DNA of 64,000 nt, from the NCBI RefSeq assembly GCF_017254845.1, contig NZ_JAFKCU010000006.1:62001-126000 (forward strand). The letters run 5' to 3'. The notes beneath the pieces were generated by a model. That model was not told the DNA's origin, did not search any database, and worked only from the letters and a program-made list of their open reading frames with translations. This stretch comes from Algoriphagus pacificus (GTDB lineage: Bacteria; Bacteroidota; Bacteroidia; Cytophagales; Cyclobacteriaceae). The translations under genes and the position numbers were made by a program. Positions 26,230 through 35,518 of the stretch are shown in pieces. Within the stretch, counting starts at the first letter, position 1, and the number at the start of each line of letters is the position of its first letter.

Positions 26230-27615
26230 TTATTGGATTGTTGAAGGAGTCAGGAAATTGACAATTCTTTGGGCTGCAGAACTTTCAAGGTCTTGGAAAA
26301 CAATTCTCTCCTTCCATTTTAATCTATCTTTTGCTAATTCATCTGGAGTGTTGATTGCTTTTCGGACCATAGGCAAAATCTCATCTTTTGAATTAATCCA
26401 ACCTACTGCATCAAGATCCTTAAATGTCTTGAAATGTTGAAATTTATAAACTCTTTCAATCGACCAAGGATGATTCTTATCTACTTCGTAATTAACATAT
26501 AATCCCGGTTTATTAAACTGAGAGAAATCCAATGCCATTGTAGAGCCAACATTTATGACTGTATCTGCATGGTAAGCCAAATTGACCAAAACGGCAATAT
26601 CCTCTGGATATGGGAAGAATTTATTCCACAACTCACCTTTTTTCCATTTGGGAACCAAGGTTTTGATGAATGGATATTTATCCAAAACTGATTGATATCG
26701 CTCGAATCCCTCAACAGGTACCGGTCTAAAGAGAATTTCCAAGTCTTCCGCCTGATCCAAAGCTTCTCCGATATCTTTTAAATAAATAGGGTCATGAGGA
26801 GAAGTCAAGGAATCATCACCTGAAAAACAAACCCATCTTTTGGATGGATCCAATCCATATTCTGCTGCAAATTCTTCTTTGGATTGGATTAAATTTTTAT
26901 TCGAATAAAAATCAAACTGGGGAGTGCCAGTAATTTGAATAGATTCTTCTTTTATATCTGGAAAATACTTCAATAGCTCGCTTCTCATATAATTTGACCA
27001 GACCAAATAATTCTGAGCCCTCATTGGAAGTCGGCCTTTAGGTAAATTATCCCAAGAAAATATCGCTGTAACCGTTTTGATACCCAAATCATTGGCAGCC
27101 AGCATAGCTATGCCAGCATTGGGTTCTCTTTGATGCGTACAAAGGATTACATCTGGTTTAATTTTCTTTAAATCTTCCTTGTACTGTTTATAGGCGGAAG
27201 ACTTTCTGTTTTGATGTTGGATAATGGTATCAACCTTTGTGATTTTATCCAGGTTGTCAAATGTCCCGCCTAACTTTTTAGCTAAAAAATTGGAGACTTT
27301 ACCTTTGAAATTCTTCTTGGGAAGCCAGTTGTCTAAAATGGTAGGATTATCCTCAATTTTGGAATTAACCATTAACCTTGCGTATCCCACACAATCCCTA
27401 AGAAATCTAGGAAATGGATCTTCTTTGTAAAACCGAAACTGATACTCCTCAAAGTTCATTTTGGGATTTATTCTCTCGGTTTCTTTCATTACCGCCTTGT
27501 CCAACGAATGCCAAACCGCGATCTGCACAGCTCTATCGTTTAACAGTGGGATGATATTAGAATATAAATAATTTCTAATTCCGATTCCATCGGGAATTAA
27601 CAAACAAACTTTCAT
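26230..27615 (-). CDS. Putative GT-B glycosyltransferase or glycerophosphotransferase-like protein
   Basis: A 461-residue cytosolic protein without a confident family. Its N-terminal half has VILCTHQREPNAGIAMLAAN and AIFSWDNLPKGRLP (~205-218), and its C-terminal half has QITGTPQFDFY, LEILFRPVPVEGFERYQ and VINVGSTMALDFSQFNKPGL (~373-392). The GTPQFD and GSTMALDFSQ-KPGL blocks resemble the donor-binding half of CDP-glycerol glycerophosphotransferases and related GT-B enzymes. It begins at ATG 27615 and sits in a run of glycosyltransferases, so transfer of a sugar or polyol phosphate is a reasonable guess, not a proven one. Confidence 0.5.
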   Translation of the reverse strand: MKVCLLIPDGIGIRNYLYSNIIPLLNDRAVQIAVWHSLDKAVMKETERINPKMNFEEYQFRFYKEDPFPRFLRDCVGYARLMVNSKIEDNPTILDNWLPKKNFKGKVSNFLAKKLGGTFDNLDKITKVDTIIQHQNRKSSAYKQYKEDLKKIKPDVILCTHQREPNAGIAMLAANDLGIKTVTAIFSWDNLPKGRLPMRAQNYLVWSNYMRSELLKYFPDIKEESIQITGTPQFDFYSNKNLIQSKEEFAAEYGLDPSKRWVCFSGDDSLTSPHDPIYLKDIGEALDQAEDLEILFRPVPVEGFERYQSVLDKYPFIKTLVPKWKKGELWNKFFPYPEDIAVLVNLAYHADTVINVGSTMALDFSQFNKPGLYVNYEVDKNHPWSIERVYKFQHFKTFKDLDAVGWINSKDEILPMVRKAINTPDELAKDRLKWKERIVFQDLESSAAQRIVNFLTPSTIQ

Positions 27616-27661
27616 TCGGCTTTATTAATTGGGAAAAACACTGAACTAAACAGTATCATTT

Positions 27662-28288
27662 TTAGGGCTTCAGTTCTTTAAAAAAATAGGGTTTGTTCTT
27701 TTCAAGTTCTTGATCTGAAAGATCCCACCACTTTAGCTTTTCCAGTTCTTCTATTGATTGATCAGAAAACCTTTTACGAATTAATCTTGCTGGATTTCCA
27801 GCCACTATACTATAAGGTTCTACGTCTTTGGTAATTATTGATCCTGCGGCTAAGATAGCCCCATTTCCAACTGTGACACCCGCCAAAATAATAACACCAT
27901 GGCCAACCCAGATGTCATGTCCTAAAGTGATGGGTTTTTCAGTTTTAAGACTTTTAAGTTCCCCTCCAAATAATTGGCTGTTTACATAAGTTGTAGGGAA
28001 AGAAATCGGGTGATTTGTTGGATGAAATGCTACATCCCTTCCGATTTGACAATACTTTCCAATTGTGACTTTTCCTCCAAAAAAATTATTGGTTCCCAAA
28101 GTAGTCCTAAACCCAAGCTTTGTTCTGTCAGAAAAGACACAGTTTTCAGGCACGATATTCCCACCTTCAAATTCAACATGATGGATGCCTGAAGCCCAAA
28201 AAGACACTTTAACCCCATTTTTATAGTCAAAATAGGGCTTAGACCATTGCTGTAACTTTCTTAAAATCTTAAGTTTTAAGCCTTGCAT
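27662..28288 (-). CDS. Hexapeptide-repeat O-acetyltransferase (CatB/WbbJ-like)
   Basis: A 208-residue left-handed beta-helix protein. Hexapeptide turns run through the middle (VTIGKYCQIGRDVAFHP, ITLGHDIWVGHGVIILAGVTVGNGAILAAGSIITKDVEPYSIVAGNPARLIRKRF). The catalytic His is expected in HPTNHP or in WVGHG, and the YSIVAGNPAR ending is the standard acetyl-CoA-binding coil. It probably O-acetylates a sugar of the locus A glycan in the cytosol. Its start is immediately adjacent to the stop of the upstream GT2-like gene. Confidence 0.85.
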   Translation of the reverse strand: MQGLKLKILRKLQQWSKPYFDYKNGVKVSFWASGIHHVEFEGGNIVPENCVFSDRTKLGFRTTLGTNNFFGGKVTIGKYCQIGRDVAFHPTNHPISFPTTYVNSQLFGGELKSLKTEKPITLGHDIWVGHGVIILAGVTVGNGAILAAGSIITKDVEPYSIVAGNPARLIRKRFSDQSIEELEKLKWWDLSDQELEKNKPYFFKELKP

Positions 28289-29296
28289 TTAATATGGTTC
28301 ATTAACACCTAAATACCGAAAGTATTGACGTCTGAATTTAGAAAACAATAGCCTGCTCAGGAATGTGCCAGTTTTAAATTGCCACTTTTTGAGTGGTTTG
28401 CTCTCTGGAATGGCTAGCGCTTCAATGTTGTTTGTGCCGGCTTTGATTTCATTGAGCCTTTCCTCCATCCAGGCCTGGGGGCTATTTCCTAAATGGTAAG
28501 CGTAATTGCCGAGAGTAGCCAACCTAAGATGTCCAGAAAAATCATTTGGATCATCTAGGTAGGATACTTCACTTCCCATTTGTACTCTAAATTGACACAC
28601 CTTCGTTGGTGCAAACTCAAATACTTCTTTTCTAAATGTTGCTACGAAATGTCCACATCCCACAACTGCCTCCTTTAGCCCATTGGAAATAACCAGGTAT
28701 TTTTCCAAATGAATCTTTTGGTACAGATTAGAGCCAACACTAGTCTGAAAATTTATTAGACCTTCCGGATCTTTCACCTTTTGGAACTTGATTTTACCCT
28801 TAAACAATCCGTAATAAAGAGTTGAAGCAGTACTAAATAAAAAGCCTTTACTACTTGGAACGGGGGAAACCATACCAGCTTCTGGAAAATCAACAAAAAC
28901 AGTCTCTACCTCTTTTTGCCAATTTGGCAAAAACATAACATCTGCATCAGAAATAGTTAATAAGGGTTCTAAGTTACTTTTTACAATGGAGTAAATAGCG
29001 TTGATTTTTCCGAGATTTTCTTTTGTATAAAATACTTGATCTATGAGATGGAATTTTTTCTGATAATCATAAATCATATCAGCTATTTCCTTGCAGCATC
29101 CATTGATAACAATAGAGACCCTGGTTTTTTCATGGATAGTTGCTAAAAGTGACTCGATACAATATTTAAAAATCAGTTGAGAATCCTTGAAGTAATCTTC
29201 TTCAAGATTTGGAATATAAACAGATAAAATCACCCGATGAGTGGATTCTATTTCAATTTTATAATTTGATTTTGAGGGATTACTTCCAACTCGCAT
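28289..29296 (-). CDS. Family 2-like glycosyltransferase
   Basis: A 335-residue GT-A protein. VILSVYIPNLEEDYF (~22-36) opens the fold, VSIVINGCCKEI the second strand, ENLGKINAIYSIV a nucleotide contact, and LTISDADVMFLPNW (~118-131) has the DxD motif. The 200-residue C-terminal region lacks the usual ED block in an obvious place but contains YLDDPNDFSGHLRLA, which may serve. It is a divergent GT2. The gene lies 6 bp after the upstream GT4 stop. Confidence 0.72.
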   Translation of the reverse strand: MRVGSNPSKSNYKIEIESTHRVILSVYIPNLEEDYFKDSQLIFKYCIESLLATIHEKTRVSIVINGCCKEIADMIYDYQKKFHLIDQVFYTKENLGKINAIYSIVKSNLEPLLTISDADVMFLPNWQKEVETVFVDFPEAGMVSPVPSSKGFLFSTASTLYYGLFKGKIKFQKVKDPEGLINFQTSVGSNLYQKIHLEKYLVISNGLKEAVVGCGHFVATFRKEVFEFAPTKVCQFRVQMGSEVSYLDDPNDFSGHLRLATLGNYAYHLGNSPQAWMEERLNEIKAGTNNIEALAIPESKPLKKWQFKTGTFLSRLLFSKFRRQYFRYLGVNEPY

Positions 29297-29302
29297 GGGC
29301 TA

Positions 29303-30409
29303 CTAGACTAAAATTAAATCTGCTATTTGTTTGGAAATTGCATTGGTTGAATAATTCTCCAGATACTTATTTCGAAGTCGCATCTTCTCTCTCTCTATTT
29401 TTTGGGGTTTAAAAGTCCCCAAATTTTCAATAATATCCGATAAGGAATTGGATGGGCTAATTATAAAAAAATCATTGTTTAAGCGTCCAGGCATTGCGCC
29501 TACTCTTGTTGAAATAATAATTTTTCCTGCCGCCATGGCCTCTACCCCTGTCATGGGCCCAGTTTCTTCTGAGGAATTGATAATCAAACTATCAAATTCG
29601 TAAAACATCATTTCCATAGTTTGGGCCGGAAAAAACCCTCTTATTTCAACATTATTTATTGAATTCCTCTGTATGATTTTTTTATATGAAGATTCTAATT
29701 CCCCTTTACCAAAAAGCAATAATCTTAATTTTGGAAAATTTGCAAAAGTTTGGATAACTTCTTCCACCTGTTTCACCTCCATGAATAGACCTATCATGGC
29801 AAAAACCTGACATTTTTGATCTATGGGGACCTTAAGTAATTTTTCCTCTTGGATTGCAGTTTGATCTATAAAATAATGAGGAAGCGTTGGAATGAAATCT
29901 CTCAGAAGATTGGGATCATGGAAAATATAAGCTCTCTTAGTGAGATTTAAATTTAGCCCATCTTTAACAAGTGTGTCAAAGTTTTTTAATGTACCTGTAA
30001 ACCGAATATATATCGGCAGGTCCAAAGAAGATTCGAATATTTCTCTTTCAGATGAGCTGTCGTTGATAAAAAGAATAATTCCATCAAACCCATTTGCAAA
30101 TCTGTTCCAAGAAGAACTTTTAAAAAATAATTCTCTTCTTCCCTTTAGGAATTTTGAAGCCCAAACTCTTATCAGTAAAGATTTTAATGCTGGAATTCTA
30201 TCAATCTTTTTTCCAAATATGATGTGAGCAGACTCCCAAACTTTTACATGATCAAAATAATGCCCTGAATTAAATCTTGAGAAAACTTCGACAATTGCTC
30301 CATGGGTATCTAAAGCTCTTGCCCAGACCTTCATTTCCTCGAGTCTTCCTCCAACACCCTGCTCGTTTAATGGTCCTACTAAAAGAATTTTTTTTTGAAT
30401 AGGTATCAA
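29303..30409 (-). CDS. Family 4 glycosyltransferase
   Basis: A 368-residue GT-B enzyme. KILLVGPLNEQGVGGRLEEM (~7-26) has the Gly-rich acceptor loop; the donor domain has VFAMIGLFMEVKQVEEVI, LLLFGKGELESSYK, VEIRGF and NSSEETGPMTGVEAMAAGK with the E-x7-E-like motif, followed by STRVGAMPGRL. The start is TTG at 30409: TTGA overlaps the TGA of the ABC transporter gene, and no closer ATG precedes the conserved N-terminus. Confidence 0.83.
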   Translation of the reverse strand: MIPIQKKILLVGPLNEQGVGGRLEEMKVWARALDTHGAIVEVFSRFNSGHYFDHVKVWESAHIIFGKKIDRIPALKSLLIRVWASKFLKGRRELFFKSSSWNRFANGFDGIILFINDSSSEREIFESSLDLPIYIRFTGTLKNFDTLVKDGLNLNLTKRAYIFHDPNLLRDFIPTLPHYFIDQTAIQEEKLLKVPIDQKCQVFAMIGLFMEVKQVEEVIQTFANFPKLRLLLFGKGELESSYKKIIQRNSINNVEIRGFFPAQTMEMMFYEFDSLIINSSEETGPMTGVEAMAAGKIIISTRVGAMPGRLNNDFFIISPSNSLSDIIENLGTFKPQKIEREKMRLRNKYLENYSTNAISKQIADLILV

Positions 30410-32205
30410 AACTCCTGTAATTGGACCATTCTTCTGAAATTTGAGTCCGAGTGAAATAACTGATCAAAGTCCCCTGAAGCTTTTATTCTACCATTATCAA
30501 TCAAATAGATTTTATCGACACTTTTGATTGTGCTTAATCTATGCGCAATTAAGATAATGGTATATTTCCCTTGAAGGGAATTTATATTCTCCTGAATTAC
30601 TTTTTCAGAATCAGAATCTAATGCAGAAGTTGCTTCATCAAAAACTATGATCTCCACTTCTTTAAATAGTTCTCTTGCAATTGAAATCCTTTGTTTCTGA
30701 CCTCCTGAAGCTTTAACTCCATTATCTCCTAAAACCATATCTTCTTGACCTTTTAGGCTTCGAACGAAATCTGTTAGGTTTGCCATTTCAATTGCTTTCC
30801 AAAATCTTTCTAAATTTTCTTGAGTCTTTGGTAGCCAAAAAGTAACGTTATTAAAAATAGAGTCATTAAAAATAACAGGCTCTTGTGTTATATATCCTAC
30901 TTTTGACCTAAGCTCCAGAATATTTAATTGGTTTCTCTCTTGGCCATTAATGTAAATTTTACCTTGATTGGGATTAAATAAGCCAACAATTAGATTTACA
31001 AGTGTGGTCTTACCACTTCCACTAGGTCCCACAAATGCAATTGTCTGATTTTTTTGAATCTCAAGATCCACATTTTCAAGAATTTGCAGACCGTCTTTAA
31101 ATCCAAATCCGACCTTATCAAGAAAAATATAATCCAAAGGTCCCATTCCATTTCGACCATCGTTTATTTCTACTCCCTCATCAAACATCTGAATTATTTC
31201 AGTAGAAGAAACAATCCCGCCAAACTGGGATATAAAGGTCTGCCAACTAGACTGGACACTAATGACATAATTCAAGGCTCTATAAAAAAACATTAAACTC
31301 AATAAAATACTCGCAAGTCCGCCTCCAAGAAGACTCACCTGAATAAGAATAACCAGTACTACAATAATTAGAATAATTGGCTCTCTGAGTCCATTTAAAA
31401 GAGAATTATATAAGCCGATTCTCTTTTGAAGGTTTTCTATTTCATCTACTTGTTTGGTAAGCTTTTGCTTGTAATTCCTAAAATAAGAAGTGGCTTTAAG
31501 GTATTTAAAGTGCTGTACAGCTTGGATCAAAAATGACTGAAAAACGTGGCCCTTATTGGAAATATTAATTGAGGCTACCTCCGTTCTTCTAAACAACATT
31601 TTAAAGAACACATTAGAAATAAAGCCTCCGATACTGACAAGGATTGCAAACTGCCAATTCGAAATAAAGGCAAGCCCCATATACACCAATAATAGGACAG
31701 CGTATTGAAGAGTATTAAAATAACTGATGAAAGAGGCTGTTACTTTATAAACCTCTGCAGAAAGCGTATTTTGAATCCGACCAGCATCCATCCCAACAAA
31801 ATTTTGGTAGCTGACATCCTCCATACCATCCAACATCTTAAACCTAAGTTTCTTAACAAAAAATATCTGGAGAGACACTTTATAATAACTGTCAAAAAAT
31901 TTAAATATTCCTTTGATTAAAAATAGCGTAGTCATGAATATCAGAATATTCCCAACATTCAAATTGAATCCTACAGAATTCATGAAGTCTAGCAAAAAAT
32001 CTAATTCCCCTAGTTCGGGGTTGGTGCTTTGAGATGAATCATCTACAGCCACTTGGAATAGAGGAATAAATAATGCTAGCCCAAAACCGTCCAATAAGCC
32101 AACCAAAAGGCTAAGCAATATCAAGACGAAGATTTTGTATTTTAAATAAGAAAAGAAGAAAAAGAAATACTTGAAGTTTTTCTCAATAATTCCTTTTAGA
32201 AGCAT
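30406..32205 (-). CDS. ABC exporter, MsbA/PglK-like (fused membrane and ATPase domains)
   Basis: A 599-residue half-transporter. Residues ~20-320 contain about six membrane segments; the C-terminal ATPase has Walker A GPSGSGKTTLVN (~390), signature ASGGQKQRIS (~507), Walker B IIVFDEATSALD and the H-loop IAHRLSTI. Two copies would dimerise. Placed between a Wzc-like kinase and glycosyltransferases, in a locus with no Wzx, it probably flips the lipid-linked glycan across the inner membrane as PglK does, rather than exporting drugs or lipid A. This role is inferred from context. Confidence 0.85.
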   Translation of the reverse strand: MLLKGIIEKNFKYFFFFFSYLKYKIFVLILLSLLVGLLDGFGLALFIPLFQVAVDDSSQSTNPELGELDFLLDFMNSVGFNLNVGNILIFMTTLFLIKGIFKFFDSYYKVSLQIFFVKKLRFKMLDGMEDVSYQNFVGMDAGRIQNTLSAEVYKVTASFISYFNTLQYAVLLLVYMGLAFISNWQFAILVSIGGFISNVFFKMLFRRTEVASINISNKGHVFQSFLIQAVQHFKYLKATSYFRNYKQKLTKQVDEIENLQKRIGLYNSLLNGLREPIILIIVVLVILIQVSLLGGGLASILLSLMFFYRALNYVISVQSSWQTFISQFGGIVSSTEIIQMFDEGVEINDGRNGMGPLDYIFLDKVGFGFKDGLQILENVDLEIQKNQTIAFVGPSGSGKTTLVNLIVGLFNPNQGKIYINGQERNQLNILELRSKVGYITQEPVIFNDSIFNNVTFWLPKTQENLERFWKAIEMANLTDFVRSLKGQEDMVLGDNGVKASGGQKQRISIARELFKEVEIIVFDEATSALDSDSEKVIQENINSLQGKYTIILIAHRLSTIKSVDKIYLIDNGRIKASGDFDQLFHSDSNFRRMVQLQEF

Positions 32206-32263
32206 AATTTTTGAATAAAAAAAAGGGTTTGAAATTCAAACCACTTTTTGTTTAGCAAGGTAT

Positions 32264-34627
32264 TTATTTTTTGTCGTCCTCGTAGTAACCATAGCCATAC
32301 CCGTAGGAATAGCCATATCCATAGGCAACCTTCTTAGAATCAACGACACCATTGAAGATGCCAAATATATTTTTGATTCCTTTATTAACCTTCAAGCCAT
32401 TAACTGCATCAATGAATGCTCTCTGGCTATAATTTTGTCTGAAAACGAAAAGGCTACAATCAACGAGTGTTAACAAATCCAAAGTTTCACTCACTAAGCC
32501 TACAGGAGGAGTATCCAAAACTATTACATCATATCTTTCCTTGAGCGACTTCAGTAACTGTTCGAATCTTGCGTCAAATAATAACTCTGCAGGATTTGGA
32601 GGTGTAGGTCCAGCAACAATCACCTCAAGATTAGAATATTTCGTTTTGGAAATGATTTTTTCATAATCAGGTTCTTGACCACTTAAAAAAGTGGATAAAC
32701 CTTTATCATTTGTCAAATCAAAATTTGCAAAGATTTTAGGTTTCCGCATATCACATCCTACCAAAATTGTCTTCTTACCTGTTAGACTATATGCCGAAGC
32801 AAGGTTCATTGCGCAGAATGTTTTTCCCTCACCTGAAATAGTGGAAGTAACCAAAAATGTAATTTGCTTATCCTTAGGAAGAATAAATTTCAAATTAGCC
32901 CTTAAAGACCTGAAAGATTCTGAAATCCCTGACTTTTTATGATCAAAAACAACGAGATTACTTTCGCTTTTTTTGTTTTGAAGAATAGTACCTAGTAAAG
33001 GGATCTTTAATTTATTTTCCAGGTATTGTACATCCTCAATTTTCGTCCTAAATAATTCTCTTACAACAACAAAAGAAACAGGGAAGAATAGCCCAAGTAA
33101 AAATGCTATAAGATAATTTTTTAATGGGGTTGGACTTATCTGAACACCACCTCTTGCAGGCTCAACAATCTTATTATTTGCTTCATTGGATGCTTTAGAA
33201 ATTGCCGCTTCCGCCCTTCTCTCCATCAAATAGTTGTAAATATTTTCAGTTAGAGAAAACTCCCGTTGAATTCTTATTAATTGTTGTTCTGTTTCAGGAA
33301 GACTTGCAAAAGACCTTTCAATTTCATCAATCCTATTTTCCAGGTCATTTATTAAGGAATTCGAATTAAAGTCGACATTATTTAAATTCTCTCTAATAGA
33401 GAGGTTTAAATCACTTATTTTTCTATTTACTTCCTTAACAGCCGGAGATGCTTCAGTTTGGCTGGCTAGCATTCTAGACTTATCAGCCTGTAATTCAAGA
33501 AGGTTTTCAATCAATCCATTTAAGAAAGGATCTTCAATACCAATCCCTGAAGGAACTATTACATCTTGATAGCTTTCATTAGCCAGATAGTTCTTTAAGT
33601 CTTGGTAATATTTTCTTTTGAATTCCTCTTCAGCTAGTTGATTCTCATATTCTATTAACCTTTCGTAAACAGAGGAACTTTCGGAGCTTAGATTATATGT
33701 TTTATTGGAAGATCTAAAGTTTTGAAGTTGGTTTTCAAAATATCTCAAAGAATCAGCAGCTCCTGCAACCTGAGAGTCAATGAAATTTACAGTTTTGCTT
33801 GCAGACTGATTTTTTTGATCCAACTCCATATCCAAAAAAGTTTGCATCAATGTATTTAGATACACTTCACCTTTTTGAAGGTTTGGACTTGTCACCGACA
33901 TCAACATAATTGAAGCTCCTCTTTCTACAGGCTCAATTTTTAGAGAGTTGGCATATCTAGTAGCTAATGAATTTAAATCCCTCAGTTTGACCAAAATACT
34001 CCCTGATTCATCAGAGGAAACTTTAAGTACTTTGATTGATAATTCATTGTTACTTAATAATTCATTGAAATTATATTGAATAGGGTCTGGTTTTATCTGA
34101 AGTGAAACTTTGCTCCCATCAGGCAATAATTTATTGTATACCTCATCAACATATGTCAGTGTAAATTGGGAATTATTATTCCATTCAATTTTTAAAAAAC
34201 CATCAATGGTTTGTGGTTTTTTCCAATCCACTTCCACGATTATTGGTTTACTCTGATAAATTTCAGAATCTACAAAAGAACCTTCTTTGTAGTATTCAAC
34301 CTGAAAGTCCAGCTTTTTCAAAACCTCTAAAGCGACAGGTTTTGACTTTAGAATAATCGTCTCATTTTGGAGCCCCATACTAGAGCTTTCAATTATTCCA
34401 GGAGAACCGAAAAATGCCAAAGGGTTCTCCTTTTCTTTTATAAAAAACATTCCCTCTACCCTGTAAAAAGGAGGAGATGTCTTAGTATACAGAAAACCTA
34501 AAACCAGAAAAACAATAACGGAAATCAGAATAACCAACCATCTCTGGATGAGCTTATTAAAAATAGCCTTTAATTCAAAACCTGAGTCTTCGACTAAAAA
34601 GTCGTTTTCGTTACTTTCAAAATTCAT
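32264..34627 (-). CDS. wzc: Wzc-like polysaccharide co-polymerase with BY-kinase domain
   Basis: A 787-residue inner-membrane protein. A Wzz domain starts with a membrane segment at ~30-47, followed by a large periplasmic region with coiled coil (~270-480), a second membrane segment near 507-528, and a cytosolic bacterial tyrosine kinase. The kinase has Walker A TISGEGKTFCAMN (~605), Walker A' ILVGCDMRKPK and Walker B VIVLDTPPVG. The tail has eight tyrosines alternating with Gly/Ser (YGYGYSYGYGYGYY), the autophosphorylation cluster. It controls chain length and export together with the Wza-like lipoprotein encoded 10 bp upstream. No cognate phosphatase gene is seen nearby. Confidence 0.93.
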   Translation of the reverse strand: MNFESNENDFLVEDSGFELKAIFNKLIQRWLVILISVIVFLVLGFLYTKTSPPFYRVEGMFFIKEKENPLAFFGSPGIIESSSMGLQNETIILKSKPVALEVLKKLDFQVEYYKEGSFVDSEIYQSKPIIVEVDWKKPQTIDGFLKIEWNNNSQFTLTYVDEVYNKLLPDGSKVSLQIKPDPIQYNFNELLSNNELSIKVLKVSSDESGSILVKLRDLNSLATRYANSLKIEPVERGASIMLMSVTSPNLQKGEVYLNTLMQTFLDMELDQKNQSASKTVNFIDSQVAGAADSLRYFENQLQNFRSSNKTYNLSSESSSVYERLIEYENQLAEEEFKRKYYQDLKNYLANESYQDVIVPSGIGIEDPFLNGLIENLLELQADKSRMLASQTEASPAVKEVNRKISDLNLSIRENLNNVDFNSNSLINDLENRIDEIERSFASLPETEQQLIRIQREFSLTENIYNYLMERRAEAAISKASNEANNKIVEPARGGVQISPTPLKNYLIAFLLGLFFPVSFVVVRELFRTKIEDVQYLENKLKIPLLGTILQNKKSESNLVVFDHKKSGISESFRSLRANLKFILPKDKQITFLVTSTISGEGKTFCAMNLASAYSLTGKKTILVGCDMRKPKIFANFDLTNDKGLSTFLSGQEPDYEKIISKTKYSNLEVIVAGPTPPNPAELLFDARFEQLLKSLKERYDVIVLDTPPVGLVSETLDLLTLVDCSLFVFRQNYSQRAFIDAVNGLKVNKGIKNIFGIFNGVVDSKKVAYGYGYSYGYGYGYYEDDKK

Positions 34628-34637
34628 AAATAGCTTA

Positions 34638-35447
34638 TTAGCGAACTATTGTTAAAATTAGCGCAATAGTAGATACTGTAGAGGTAATTAAAGCAAGTGT
34701 TTGAATAAAATTCGTTCCTGCACCTAATTCTCTAACTTTTAAAGGTTCAGCATAGATTACATCATTGGGTTTCAAAAAATAAAACTCTGAACCTAACAAT
34801 TCTCTATCATTTAAATTGATTTTGTGGATTTGGCTTCCGTCAGGATATTGACGCAATAAAATTATCTCATCCCTTTTTGCAATAGTGGTCAAATCCCCTG
34901 CTGCAGCTAAAGCTTCAAAAATAGTCACTCTATTCTGCAAAATAGTCTGTTTTCCAGGCGCATTGAATTCACCTAAAGCACTGAACCTAATCCCTCCCAA
35001 TCTGACTCTAACAAAAAAATCATCATCAGGAACAAATTTCTGAACTTTCTCTTCAATCAGAGATTTAGCCTCCTCAGTAGTTAGCCCTACCAGATTTACT
35101 TCTCCCAACAGTGGAATTTCAACTTTCCCTTCTTCATCTAAAGTATAACCATTCATAAAAAACAGGTCTCCACCACTTTGGCCCATGTTCATATTCATGT
35201 TATTCTGATCCCCAGTTACGATGCTAAAAATGTCATTTAATTCTTCACTGGAGGTTTTGATATTAATTTCGACAATATCGAAATTTTGAAGTCTGTATTT
35301 TTCTTCATTGTATCCATACCTATCACTTGAATAGACGTTGGGATTACTATCCTCAAGTTCTTGCAAGTATACAATCTTCTTATTTGAAACACATGAAGAT
35401 AGAATTGCTATAAGCACAAAAAGTTGAACTATTATTTTAAAATTCAT
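34638..35447 (-). CDS. wza: Wza-like polysaccharide export lipoprotein
   Basis: A 269-residue lipoprotein. The signal peptide ends in a lipobox ILSSC with Cys19. The polysaccharide-export domain follows (RLQNFDIVEINIKTSSEELN), then a SLBB-type segment (SALGEFNAPGKQTILQNRVT, then IFEALAAAGDL), and a C-terminal hydrophobic helix (~245-265). It should form the outer-membrane channel for locus A. A Met/Asn/Gly-rich stretch (NMNMNMGQSGG) near residue 85 is a feature of Bacteroidota homologues. Ten bp separate it from the wzc-like gene, its expected partner. Confidence 0.9.
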   Translation of the reverse strand: MNFKIIVQLFVLIAILSSCVSNKKIVYLQELEDSNPNVYSSDRYGYNEEKYRLQNFDIVEINIKTSSEELNDIFSIVTGDQNNMNMNMGQSGGDLFFMNGYTLDEEGKVEIPLLGEVNLVGLTTEEAKSLIEEKVQKFVPDDDFFVRVRLGGIRFSALGEFNAPGKQTILQNRVTIFEALAAAGDLTTIAKRDEIILLRQYPDGSQIHKINLNDRELLGSEFYFLKPNDVIYAEPLKVRELGAGTNFIQTLALITSTVSTIALILTIVR

Positions 35448-35518
35448 TTTACCTTTTATTAACTATTTTAAATTTCGGCTAAAATAAGACAATTTTTGAT
35501 GATAAAATCGATGTCAAA

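Noticed and set aside
30406-32205. ABC transporter as a drug or peptide exporter
   Set aside because: It is embedded between wzc and glycosyltransferase genes in a locus without Wzx, so a glycan flippase role is simpler.
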